From Verrucomicrobiota bacterium (GTDB lineage: Bacteria > Verrucomicrobiota > Verrucomicrobiia > Limisphaerales > UBA1096): a stretch of 11,298 nucleotides of DNA. The notes under the pieces are model-generated. The model was not told the DNA's origin. It was given only the letters and a program-made list of their open reading frames with translations, and ran no database searches. Location: positions 1-11,298 of the forward strand of contig QOAX01000077.1 in assembly GCA_003972865.1 (NCBI GenBank), given 5' to 3'. Positions within the stretch are counted from its first letter, which is position 1. Each line of letters starts with the position of its first letter. Shown in pieces: positions 1 through 10,955 of the stretch. Made by a program: the position numbers and the translations under genes.

Positions 1-45
1 TCATTCTTCTGTGAGAACGCGACCTTCGTCGCTTGGGCTTTTTTC

Positions 46-2754
<2,709 letters not shown>

Positions 2755-2787
2755 CGGAGTCGCTGTTTTTTTGGCCTTTTCATTGTT

Positions 2788-2817
2788 TTGACTTGCCTTT
2801 TTTGCCTGTCCTGCAAT
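2788..2817 (+). promoter_or_regulatory. Candidate sigma-70-like promoter before the TPR-like gene
   Basis: TTGACT (2788-2793) and TGCAAT (2812-2817) are separated by 18 bases in the 80-base gap between acnA and the next gene. The inferred transcript would start about 10 bases before the ATG at 2835, leaving almost no leader. The gap is T-rich, which raises the chance of random matches, and no terminator hairpin for acnA is visible. Weak call. Confidence 0.3.
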
Positions 2818-2834
2818 TGATTCCGCCCCTGTTT

Positions 2835-3464
2835 ATGAGCGAGTCGAGCGAACCAGATATCATGTACCACGGCGCCGAGTGGTTTGATCAAAACAAAGGC
2901 AAACTGCTTAACGGCGCGCTGACGGTCATCCTGGCTGTTGGCGCGTACCTGTGGTTCAAAAACAACCAGGCCTCCTCCCAGGCTGCCTCCGAGTCAGCGC
3001 TGTTTACCGTCCAGAATCTGGACTCGACAAATTTGGTGGAGTTCGCAGAGGCCTATGCGAGAGTGAGCACTGATCAGGCCGGCAAACCGGTTGCCGAGCG
3101 GGCGCTGATCCTGAGCGCCAAGACGTGGCTTGAGGCGGCGGATTACGACAAGGCACAGGCGGCATTTGAGAACTACCTTGGGAAACACGCGAACGGACAC
3201 TGGGCGAATGAGGCCAAGCTTGGCCAGGCGATTTGTCAGGAGGCCAACGGCGACGAGGCGGCTGCGATCAGCACGTATCAAAGCCTGACCAACAGCGCCT
3301 CCGCAGTGATACAAAGCCGCGCGGCTGCGCTCCTCGAGGCGGCGCAAGCCAAGCTCGAGCCATTGGTGGCAAAACCAAAACCCGCGCCGGTTCCCAAGCC
3401 TGAAGCACTCAAGCCGGCAACTCCCGCTGCACCGCCGGCACCTGCCGCTCCGGACAACAAGTAA
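2835..3464 (+). CDS. Membrane-anchored TPR-like protein (YfgM-like)
   Basis: This 209-residue protein appears to be bitopic. A hydrophilic N-terminus ending in DQNKGK (residues 18-23) precedes one hydrophobic segment at about 24-41. An Ala-rich helical region of tetratricopeptide type follows, with pairs such as TWLEAADYDKAQAAFENYL and KLGQAICQEANGDEAAAISTY. The last 40 or so residues are a Pro/Ala/Lys-rich tail. The short N-terminal stretch, single anchor and TPR-like soluble part resemble YfgM, a periplasmic accessory of the SecYEG translocon in enterobacteria. That role is inferred here, and other TPR adaptors fit equally well. ATG 2835 was chosen because translation further upstream gives T-rich non-coding sequence; ATG 2862 is an alternative. 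The Pro/Ala tail is not typical of YfgM. The next gene starts 13 bases after the stop, suggesting co-transcription. Confidence 0.7.
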   Translation: MSESSEPDIMYHGAEWFDQNKGKLLNGALTVILAVGAYLWFKNNQASSQAASESALFTVQNLDSTNLVEFAEAYARVSTDQAGKPVAERALILSAKTWLEAADYDKAQAAFENYLGKHANGHWANEAKLGQAICQEANGDEAAAISTYQSLTNSASAVIQSRAAALLEAAQAKLEPLVAKPKPAPVPKPEALKPATPAAPPAPAAPDNK

Positions 3465-3477
3465 CTCCTCCCGAATC

Positions 3478-4773
3478 GTGAATATTGCCATCATCGGTAC
3501 CGGCTACGTCGGTTTGGTGACCGGCACCTGTTTCGCCGAGGTCGGCCACAGCGTCATCTGTGTTGATTGCGACGAGGCCAAGGTCAAGCTGTTGCAGGGC
3601 GGCGGCATCCCGATTTTCGAGCCGGGTCTAGAGGAGATGGTTAAAAAGAACGTGGCCGAGGGACGACTCAACTTCACCGCCAGCACGGCGGAGGGAGTGG
3701 AAAAATCAGACGTCATTTTTATCGCCGTGCCAACTCCGCCACTCGAGGACGGGGCGGTGGATCTGAGTTACATCGAGCGGGTGGCCCGTGACATTGCCAA
3801 CGCGATGACCTCGTACAAGGTTGTCGTTGACAAGAGCACCGTGCCGGTCAAGACCGGCGAAAAAGTCGCCGAGACGATCAAGCGCTACTGCAAGGCGGAT
3901 TGCGAATTTGATGTCATCAGCAACCCGGAATTCCTGCGAGAAGGCTTTGCGGTGGAAGACCTTATGAATCCGGACCGAATCGTGGTCGGCACGACCTCGG
4001 AAAAGCCCAAGGCGGCGATGCGGGAGATTTACGAGCCATTCAACGCACCGATTATTTTCACCGATATCAACTCGGCGGAGTTGATCAAGCACGCCGCCAA
4101 CTCGTTTCTCGCAATGAAGATTTCGTACATCAACGCCGTGGCGGCAATCTGCGAGGCGACAGGCGCGAACGTCGAGGAAGTGGCAACCGGTATCGGGATG
4201 GACGAGCGCATCGGTCGCCGTTTCCTGAACGCGTCGCTTGGCTTTGGCGGCAGTTGCTTTCCGAAGGACCTGAGCGCGTTCATCCGCATCAGCGACGACC
4301 TTGGTTACGATTTTGGATTGCTCAAAAAAGTGCAGGAAATCAACGCCGAGCAGATGGATCGATTCCTGAAAAAAATCACAGACACGCTGTGGATTTTGAA
4401 GGACAAAACCATCGGCGTGCTGGGTTTGGCGTTCAAGCAGAACACGGACGACGTCCGCATGTCACCGGCGATCGAGGTTTGCCAGCGACTGCTGAAGGAG
4501 GGTGCAACGCTGCGGGTGCACGATCCCAAAGCAATGGAGAAAGCCAAGGAGTTGCTGCCGGCGGAGGGGGTCACGTATGTCGATGACATGGACAGCGTGG
4601 CCGAGGGCTGCGACGCGCTTGTGGTGGCGACGGAGTGGCCGGAGTTCAAGGAACTGAACTTGGCCAAGACGCGCGATGCCATGACGGCGCCGCTGCTGTT
4701 CGACGGCCGAAACCTGTTTGACCCGGCGGAGATGGAGCAACTTGGCTTCACCTACAAGAGCATTGGCCGCTAA
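3478..4773 (+). CDS. UDP-glucose 6-dehydrogenase
   Basis: This cytoplasmic enzyme oxidises UDP-glucose to UDP-glucuronate with two NAD+, supplying precursors for capsule, exopolysaccharide or lipopolysaccharide. It is a complete 431-residue member of the UDP-glucose/GDP-mannose dehydrogenase family. The Rossmann motif GTGYVG is at residues 7-12. The catalytic nucleophile is C260 in GFGGSCFPKD, with D264 close by, and K204 and N208 lie in ELIKHAANSF. These positions match the catalytic set described for the streptococcal enzyme. The C-terminal UDP-binding domain begins around LGLAFKQNTDD (315-325). Translation starts at GTG 3478, which places the Rossmann fold directly at the N-terminus as is usual. 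No Shine-Dalgarno sequence is present. The 3' end overlaps mutT by 11 bases. Substrate choice among UDP-sugars is inferred from overall similarity. The symbol (ugd, tuaD or rkpK) is left open because it depends on the lineage. Confidence 0.95.
   Translation: MNIAIIGTGYVGLVTGTCFAEVGHSVICVDCDEAKVKLLQGGGIPIFEPGLEEMVKKNVAEGRLNFTASTAEGVEKSDVIFIAVPTPPLEDGAVDLSYIERVARDIANAMTSYKVVVDKSTVPVKTGEKVAETIKRYCKADCEFDVISNPEFLREGFAVEDLMNPDRIVVGTTSEKPKAAMREIYEPFNAPIIFTDINSAELIKHAANSFLAMKISYINAVAAICEATGANVEEVATGIGMDERIGRRFLNASLGFGGSCFPKDLSAFIRISDDLGYDFGLLKKVQEINAEQMDRFLKKITDTLWILKDKTIGVLGLAFKQNTDDVRMSPAIEVCQRLLKEGATLRVHDPKAMEKAKELLPAEGVTYVDDMDSVAEGCDALVVATEWPEFKELNLAKTRDAMTAPLLFDGRNLFDPAEMEQLGFTYKSIGR
4659..4668. 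repeat. Iterated palindrome core inside the UDP-glucose dehydrogenase gene
   Basis: A perfect 10-bp CTTGGCCAAG, here not extended symmetrically. It is read in frame as Leu-Ala-Lys (NLAKTR) in the C-terminal domain, about 100 bases before the gene end. Confidence 0.6.
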
Positions 4774-5170
4774 GCCCATCGACGTCGCTGCCGGGCTGGT
4801 TTTCCATCAGCAAAAACTTCTTATTACTCAACGCTTGGAGGGCAGCCACCTGGCGGGCCTGTGGGAGTTCCCCGGCGGCAAACGCGAGCCGGGCGAGAGA
4901 TTCGAGGATTGCCTCGCCCGCGAGCTTCGAGAGGAACTGGGCATCGAGGTTGCGCTGGGCAAACTGTTCGAGGAGGTCACCCATGAGTACCCCGAAAGAA
5001 CCGTTCACCTGAAATTCTTTCTTTGCCGCTTGGCCAAGGGCGAGCCGCGGGCCACTGGCTGCGCCGCTTTCGAATGGGCCACGCGGGGCAGCTTGGCCAA
5101 GCGCAACTTCCCCCCGGCTGACGAACGCCTGCTCGGGCGCTTGGTTAACACCGAGCCACTCTGGCGGTAG
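4763..5170 (+). CDS. mutT: MutT-type Nudix hydrolase (8-oxo-dGTP diphosphatase-like)
   Basis: It probably hydrolyses 8-oxo-dGTP to the monophosphate, cleaning the nucleotide pool, although Nudix substrates are hard to predict from sequence. The 135-residue product contains a complete Nudix box at residues 39-61: G39, five residues, E45, seven residues, then RELREELGI. It is preceded by WEFPGGK, as in MutT. The proposed start is TTG 4763, giving MAAKPIDVAAGLVF, the expected first strand of a Nudix fold. Upstream TTG codons at 4718 and 4742 in the same frame would add unlike-family residues. This start overlaps the previous gene by 11 bases, so translational coupling is likely. Two perfect CTTGGCCAAG palindromes lie in the 3' half, encoding RLAKGE and SLAKRN. 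The start is less certain than the family. Confidence 0.88.
   Translation: MAAKPIDVAAGLVFHQQKLLITQRLEGSHLAGLWEFPGGKREPGERFEDCLARELREELGIEVALGKLFEEVTHEYPERTVHLKFFLCRLAKGEPRATGCAAFEWATRGSLAKRNFPPADERLLGRLVNTEPLWR
5029..5038. repeat. Iterated palindrome core inside mutT, first copy
   Basis: CTTGGCCAAG with an extra CG on the left side only (CGCTTGGCCAAGG). It is read as Leu-Ala-Lys. It lies 63 bases before a second copy in the same gene. Confidence 0.6.
5091..5102. repeat. Iterated palindrome inside mutT, second copy, 12 bp perfect
   Basis: GCTTGGCCAAGC, with the rightward extension GC giving the half-site GGCCAAGCG. It is read as Ser-Leu-Ala-Lys-Arg. Confidence 0.65.
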
Positions 5171-5185
5171 CAATTCTGCCGGTTT

Positions 5186-5194
5186 TGGTACAAT
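5186..5194 (+). promoter_or_regulatory. Candidate extended -10 promoter before the zinc-ribbon gene
   Basis: TGGTACAAT reads as a TGn-extended -10 element with one mismatch from TATAAT. It lies 16 bases after the mutT stop and about 40 bases before the proposed zinc-ribbon start. No convincing -35 box is seen, which extended -10 promoters can lack. A 7-bp inverted repeat (CAATTCT at 5171-5177 with AGAATTG at 5201-5207) brackets it and could be an operator or chance. Confidence 0.35.
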
Positions 5195-5234
5195 CCCTTA
5201 AGAATTGTGGCTTATTGTCGATAATCAACGCAGA

Positions 5235-5956
5235 GTGGTACGGCACCTTTCTTTTTTTGCCCTGATTCGAGCTTGTTTGCGCATTGCGTCACTTGTTCAG
5301 CAAATGATTTGATGGCGGAGTTTCCGGACATATTTGCCTGTGTTTCCTGTGATAAGGCGCTTTTTCTCGACGAGGATGAGCGAACTTTGGAGAAGTACCC
5401 TGCCCGTTCTGCCGTCATGAGCACACCCCGGGGATGTCCTGCAAGGGGAGGCGTCGGAGGAAGGAGCCGGCGCGGAAGTTGCAGAGGATGATGCGGTGGA
5501 TGCAGCGCCGGCAGAGCCGCCGGAAACCGAGTCAGCCGCCGATGAAACGGTTGAAGAGACACCATCCATCGACGAGCCGGATGAAGAGGCGTTGTCGACT
5601 GACGAGCCAGTCGAGCCTGCACCCGAGGCATCCGACGAGGCAGCGGCAGACAGCGAAGAGGAACCGGTCGTCGAGGAGGCCGAGGTGGACGATGCGTCAC
5701 CGGAGAATTTGGAACTGCCGGATGTGTTTGCCTGCTTGATCCGTATGCCCCCGGCTCTCTGGCCTATGACCTGAAATCCCACAGAGCCCGTGGGGCGAAA
5801 CTCACCCATGATCAGGCCGGTGAATTTTACGAGCGTTTCTGGGAACAGTGGAAACAGTTCCATCTTGAAAAACAGTGGTCCGAGCTTGAGGGGGTTTCGT
5901 CCTACTACCACTTGGCCCGTTTCGACTCCACGAGTTCGGCCAAGGCGGATCATTAG
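5235..5956 (+). pseudogene. Frameshifted zinc-ribbon protein with acidic linker
   Basis: No single plus-strand frame covers this region, but four consecutive frame segments join into one plausible protein of about 240 residues. Segment one (to about 5388) has CVTC (5285-5296) and CVSC (5339-5350). Segment two (about 5389-5430) reads GEVPCPFCRHEHTPG. Segment three (about 5433-5735) is a long Glu/Asp/Ala/Pro linker ending in ELPDVFAC. Segment four (about 5735-5956) reads from LDPYAPGSLAYDLKS, through GEFYERFWEQWKQFHLEKQW, to a TAG. Adding one base at about 5386 (TTT), 5430 (GGGG) and 5735 restores a continuous frame and gives regular zinc-ligand spacing, CxxC-x14-CxxC-x17-CxxC. A fourth optional shift in the T7 run at 5252-5258 would join an upstream GTG (5235); otherwise translation could begin at TTG 5273. 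Codons in each segment look genuine (many GNN codons). The family is not recognised. The breaks may be a decaying gene or homopolymer sequence errors. Confidence 0.55.
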
Positions 5957-5983
5957 CTTGTGGTTTGTCGCAGGTTTCGGTAT

Positions 5984-6014
5984 GGCCAAGCGCTGATTTG
6001 TGGAAGGCCAAGCG
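5984..6014. repeat. Two half-copies of the iterated palindrome flanking the uvrB start
   Basis: GGCCAAGCGCT at 5984-5994 and GGCCAAGCG at 6006-6014 are direct repeats 22 bases apart, with the uvrB GTG (6000-6002) between them. Both lack the left half of the palindrome. The spacing is about two helical turns, so a protein could bind both on one face. That is inference only. Confidence 0.5.
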
Positions 6015-8048
6015 TTCAAACTTCATTCACCCTTCGACCCCGCCGGGGATCAGCCCGAGGCCATCCAGCGACTGACTGCCGGATTGCTGGCCGGCGAAAA
6101 ACACCAGACACTGCTCGGCGTCACCGGTTCCGGCAAGACGTTCACCGTGGCCAACGTCATCCGCAACCTCAACCGGCCGACGCTCATCATCTCCCACAAC
6201 AAGACCCTGGCCGCGCAGTTGTACGCCGAATTCAAGGGGTTCTTCCCGGAAAATGCCGTCGAGTATTTCGTCAGCTACTTTGACTACTACCAGCCGGAAG
6301 CCTACATCCCGCAGACCGACACCTTCATCGAGAAGGACTCGAGCATCAACGACGAGATCGAGCGGCTCCGCCTGTCGGCAATGAGTTCGCTCCTCGCCCG
6401 TCGCGACGTGATCGTCGTCGCCAGCGTCTCGTGCATTTACGGTGTCGGCGAAAAAAGCGACTTCGAGGAAATGGTCATCCGGCTCGGCGTCGGCGAGGAG
6501 TTCGGGCGTCAGCGACTGCTGGCGCGGCTGGTCGAGATTCAGTATGAGCGCAACGACATCCAGTTCGAGCGCGGCCACTTTCGCGTGCGCGGCGACACGG
6601 TCGAGATTCGCCCGGCGGAAACCGAGGAGGGGATTCGCGTTGAGTTTTTTGGCGATGAGATCGACCGCATCAACCGGTTCGACCCGCTCACCGGCAACGC
6701 CCTCGAGCAGGTGCCGGGTGTCATCGTCTTTCCCGGCAAGCAGTTCATCACGCCGATGGAGAACATCAAGCGCGCCTCGGTCACCATCCGCGACGAGCTT
6801 ACCCACCGTGTCGCCGAGTTGGAGAAACAGAAAAAACTGCTCGAGGCACAGCGGCTGCGGATGCGAACCGAGTACGACCTCGAGATGATGCTTGAGATGG
6901 GTTTCTGCTCCGGCATCGAGAATTACTCGCGCCACCTCAACGCCCGCCCGCCCGGCTCGCGCCCGAGTACGTTGGTCGACTTTTTCCCGAATGATTTCCT
7001 GCTGGTGATTGACGAGTCGCACGCCACCGTCCCACAGATCGGGGGGATGTTCGCCGGCGACCGTTCCCGCAAGACGGTCTTGGTGGAACACGGTTTTCGC
7101 CTGCCCAGTGCGCTGGATAATCGGCCGCTGAATTTCACCGAGTTCCAGTCGCTCCAAAACCAGACGCTGTACCTCAGCGCCACGCCTGCCCAGCGCGAGA
7201 TCGAGTGGGCCAAGGGCCAAGTGGTCGAGCAGATCGTCCGGCCGACCGGGCTTATCGATCCGCGGATCACCCTCAAGCCGCTCAAGGGCCAGATCGACGA
7301 CCTCATCGAGGAGGCCCGAAAGTGTGTGGACGAGGGCGAGCGCGTCCTGGTGACCACGCTGACCAAGCGCACCGCCGAGGAGTTGACCGACTACCTCGCC
7401 GACATCGGCGTCAAGGTCCGTTATCTGCACAGCGACATTGGCGCGATCGAGCGGGTGGAGATTTTGCGCGCGCTGCGCCACGGCGAGTTCGACGTGTTGG
7501 TTGGCATCAACCTGCTGCGCGAGGGGCTGGACATCCCCGAGGTGTCGCTGGTCGCCATCCTCGACGCCGACAAGGAGGGGTTCCTGCGTTCAACAACGAG
7601 CCTGGTGCAAACCGCCGGCCGCGCGGCGCGTCATCTCAACGGGCAGGTGATCCTTTATGCTGACACAAAAACACGGAGCATCCGCGAGTTCCTGCGCATC
7701 TCAGAGTACCGCCGAAAAAAGCAGATCGCCCACAACGAAAAGCACGGCATCACGCCGCGCAGCGTGAGCCGACCGATCGAGGAGCGCCTGGGCGACCGTT
7801 TCGGCGGGCGTCAGGTCAACGCGGCGACACTGCGCGAGTCAGCGGAGAACCTCGACGTCGTTGAGACCATTCGCGAACTGGAAAAGGAGATGATCGAGGC
7901 GGCCGAGAAGCTGGAGTTCGAAAAAGCCGCGCTGCTGCGCGACCAAGTCAGTGAACTCAAAAACCTCTCCGGCGACCCAGCGGAAAACGCCCCCAAGCCA
8001 GGCGTCGTCTCCTACCTCCCGAAAAAGAAAACCAGGCGCGATCGTTGA
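6000..8048 (+). CDS. uvrB: Excinuclease ABC subunit B
   Basis: UvrB is the central damage-verification helicase-like ATPase of nucleotide excision repair. It is loaded by UvrA and then recruits UvrC for incision. The 682-residue protein is full length. Walker A GVTGSGKT is at residues 40-47. The DNA-clamping beta-hairpin region, rich in aromatic residues (YFVSYFDYYQPEAY), is at about 89-102. The DEAD-like box DESH is at 338-341, and motif VI QTAGRAAR is at 537-544. A C-terminal UVR domain that contacts UvrC lies at about 630-660 (EKLEFEKAALLRDQ). GTG 6000 is the first possible start after an in-frame TGA at 5994-5996 and gives the usual UvrB N-terminus. No Shine-Dalgarno sequence or LexA-like box is evident upstream. 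It is followed by a convergent thiC only 20 bases away. Confidence 0.97.
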   Translation: MEGQAFKLHSPFDPAGDQPEAIQRLTAGLLAGEKHQTLLGVTGSGKTFTVANVIRNLNRPTLIISHNKTLAAQLYAEFKGFFPENAVEYFVSYFDYYQPEAYIPQTDTFIEKDSSINDEIERLRLSAMSSLLARRDVIVVASVSCIYGVGEKSDFEEMVIRLGVGEEFGRQRLLARLVEIQYERNDIQFERGHFRVRGDTVEIRPAETEEGIRVEFFGDEIDRINRFDPLTGNALEQVPGVIVFPGKQFITPMENIKRASVTIRDELTHRVAELEKQKKLLEAQRLRMRTEYDLEMMLEMGFCSGIENYSRHLNARPPGSRPSTLVDFFPNDFLLVIDESHATVPQIGGMFAGDRSRKTVLVEHGFRLPSALDNRPLNFTEFQSLQNQTLYLSATPAQREIEWAKGQVVEQIVRPTGLIDPRITLKPLKGQIDDLIEEARKCVDEGERVLVTTLTKRTAEELTDYLADIGVKVRYLHSDIGAIERVEILRALRHGEFDVLVGINLLREGLDIPEVSLVAILDADKEGFLRSTTSLVQTAGRAARHLNGQVILYADTKTRSIREFLRISEYRRKKQIAHNEKHGITPRSVSRPIEERLGDRFGGRQVNAATLRESAENLDVVETIRELEKEMIEAAEKLEFEKAALLRDQVSELKNLSGDPAENAPKPGVVSYLPKKKTRRDR

Positions 8049-8052
8049 TCCC

Positions 8053-8068
8053 AGCGCTTGGCCAAGCG

Positions 8069-8070
<2 letters not shown>
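8053..8070. repeat. 18-bp perfect palindrome between convergent uvrB and thiC
   Basis: AGCGCTTGGCCAAGCGCT is the longest perfect member of the iterated palindrome family in the window and the only full copy outside coding sequence. It begins 4 bases after the uvrB stop and overlaps the last two bases of the thiC stop codon on the other strand. As RNA it could form a 7-bp stem with a 4-base loop in either transcript. No T-run follows on either side, so a standard intrinsic terminator is not supported, although a role in transcript ends remains possible. Confidence 0.75.
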
Positions 8071-9997
<1,927 letters not shown>

Positions 9998-10041
9998 TTT
10001 TCTAGGCGCGAACAGGAACAACTCCCCGTTCACTTGGGGGT

Positions 10042-10070
10042 AAAGTCTGCCCAGATTGGGGCACTGTCAA
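10042..10070 (-). promoter_or_regulatory. Candidate promoter for thiC
   Basis: On the minus strand a perfect TTGACA (10070-10065) is followed after 17 bases by GACTTT (10047-10042), a poor -10. The pair lies in the 77-base gap between the HAD gene stop and the thiC ATG, and would give a leader of about 35-40 bases. The good -35 and correct spacing favour it and the weak -10 counts against it. If correct, thiC is not simply read through from gnd. Confidence 0.35.
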
Positions 10071-10074
10071 GAAA

Positions 10075-10953
10075 CTACCAGCTTGGCTTTTCCGGCAGGC
10101 AGGCGTCGAACTCGGCGAAGAGCTTTGCCTCGTAGTCGCCGGCAAACGAACCCGCGAAAAAACGGTCGAGCGCCTCGCCTTGCAGGCGTTCCCACGACGC
10201 CTCCTCGCGGCCGGGCAATACCGGGTAAAACAGCACGCCGTTGCCCTTGGCCGCCTTGTGGTCGCCCGGCGCGTCGCCGATCATGAGCACTTTTTCGGCC
10301 GGATACCTGCCGGCAGCGGCAAACTGGAGGTGCTCGGTCTTGGTGCCTATTTCCTGCCCGGCGATGACCTTGACGAAGCGGGCGATGTCGTGCTCGGCCC
10401 ACTCGCGTTCGAGGGCGTCGCCCGGCGTCTGCGAGATGACCATCATGTCCGCCTGGTCAAGCGCTTGGCCAAGGCTTTCGCGCACGAGCGGAAACGGCGG
10501 CACACCGTGGACGATGTCGGCAATCTGCGTGTTGACGGCGTCCGACCAAACCTTGATCTGGGCCAGGCCGTCGTTGCCTCCCTCGACCTCGGCGGCGAGT
10601 GTGGCGTTGCCGAGCTTGGTTTCGCGCGCGATCCACTCACCGAGCGCCGGGTAGCTGGGCACGCTGGCGTTGCGGGCCTGCACCTCGGGGCGTTCGCGAA
10701 GCAGATCAAGCGCACGCACGAGGGCGGGGAAGCGGTTGACGCCCCGGGTCTTCGAGTAAAGGTTCACGAACTCCCAAACCTGCCGGGCGTACTTGCTGAC
10801 CGCCTGCAGGCCGTGGTGCTTCACGAACATCGGCGCGAAGCATTCCTTCTGCTTGATTTCCATCGAGTCGAACACGCAGCCGTCGGAGTCGATGCCGATG
10901 AAGAAATCGTGTTTTGGCTGGAAGTCGCGGAGGACTTGTGCGGGATCGCTCAC
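10075..10953 (-). CDS. HAD-superfamily hydrolase linked to gnd
   Basis: This 292-residue protein has the haloacid dehalogenase-type phosphatase motifs in order. Motif I is DSDG, with nucleophile D22 and acid/base D24. Motif II is S174/T176 in VISQTPG, motif III is probably K205, and motif IV is GDAPGD (226-231). The large insertion of about 145 residues between motifs I and II indicates a helical cap domain. Such enzymes usually remove phosphate from small metabolites in the cytoplasm; the substrate here is unknown. Translation starts at GTG 10953, two bases after the gnd stop, so the two are almost certainly co-transcribed and coupled. This points to a sugar-phosphate or phosphogluconate by-product as substrate, or to phosphate-ester repair, but that is inference. 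One palindrome core (10464-10473) lies inside, encoding Leu-Gly-Gln-Ala. Confidence 0.85.
   Translation of the reverse strand: MSDPAQVLRDFQPKHDFFIGIDSDGCVFDSMEIKQKECFAPMFVKHHGLQAVSKYARQVWEFVNLYSKTRGVNRFPALVRALDLLRERPEVQARNASVPSYPALGEWIARETKLGNATLAAEVEGGNDGLAQIKVWSDAVNTQIADIVHGVPPFPLVRESLGQALDQADMMVISQTPGDALEREWAEHDIARFVKVIAGQEIGTKTEHLQFAAAGRYPAEKVLMIGDAPGDHKAAKGNGVLFYPVLPGREEASWERLQGEALDRFFAGSFAGDYEAKLFAEFDACLPEKPSW
10464..10473. repeat. Iterated palindrome core inside the HAD hydrolase gene
   Basis: CTTGGCCAAG, extended on its left side to GCGCTTGGCC (10461-10470). In the minus-strand gene it is read as Leu-Gly-Gln-Ala in the cap/core boundary just before motif II. Confidence 0.6.
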
Positions 10954-10955
10954 GC

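Noticed and set aside
2755..2834. A small gene or terminator in the acnA downstream gap.
   Set aside because: The stretch is T-rich, has no open frame of useful length and no stable inverted repeat.
5252..5258. A programmed -1 frameshift at the T7 run of the zinc-ribbon gene.
   Set aside because: The slippery run is suitable, but the same gene needs further shifts at sites that are not slippery heptamers, so decay or sequence error explains all of them more simply.
5434..5739. A basic, Arg-rich plus-strand frame through the acidic region.
   Set aside because: It is the neighbouring frame of the acidic linker. The acidic frame has the GNN-rich codons typical of genuine genes and links naturally to ELPDVFAC.
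5297..6019. A 240-residue open frame on the minus strand, very Ser-rich, across the zinc-ribbon region.
   Set aside because: It is what the complement of a Glu/Asp/Ala-rich coding stretch produces. It runs into the uvrB start, has low-complexity composition and no motif. The plus-strand segments have CxxC pairs with regular spacing once single bases are restored.
6027..7481. A 484-residue minus-strand frame inside uvrB.
   Set aside because: It is a shadow of uvrB in a high-GC gene. uvrB motifs are complete on the plus strand and the antisense product shows no domain.
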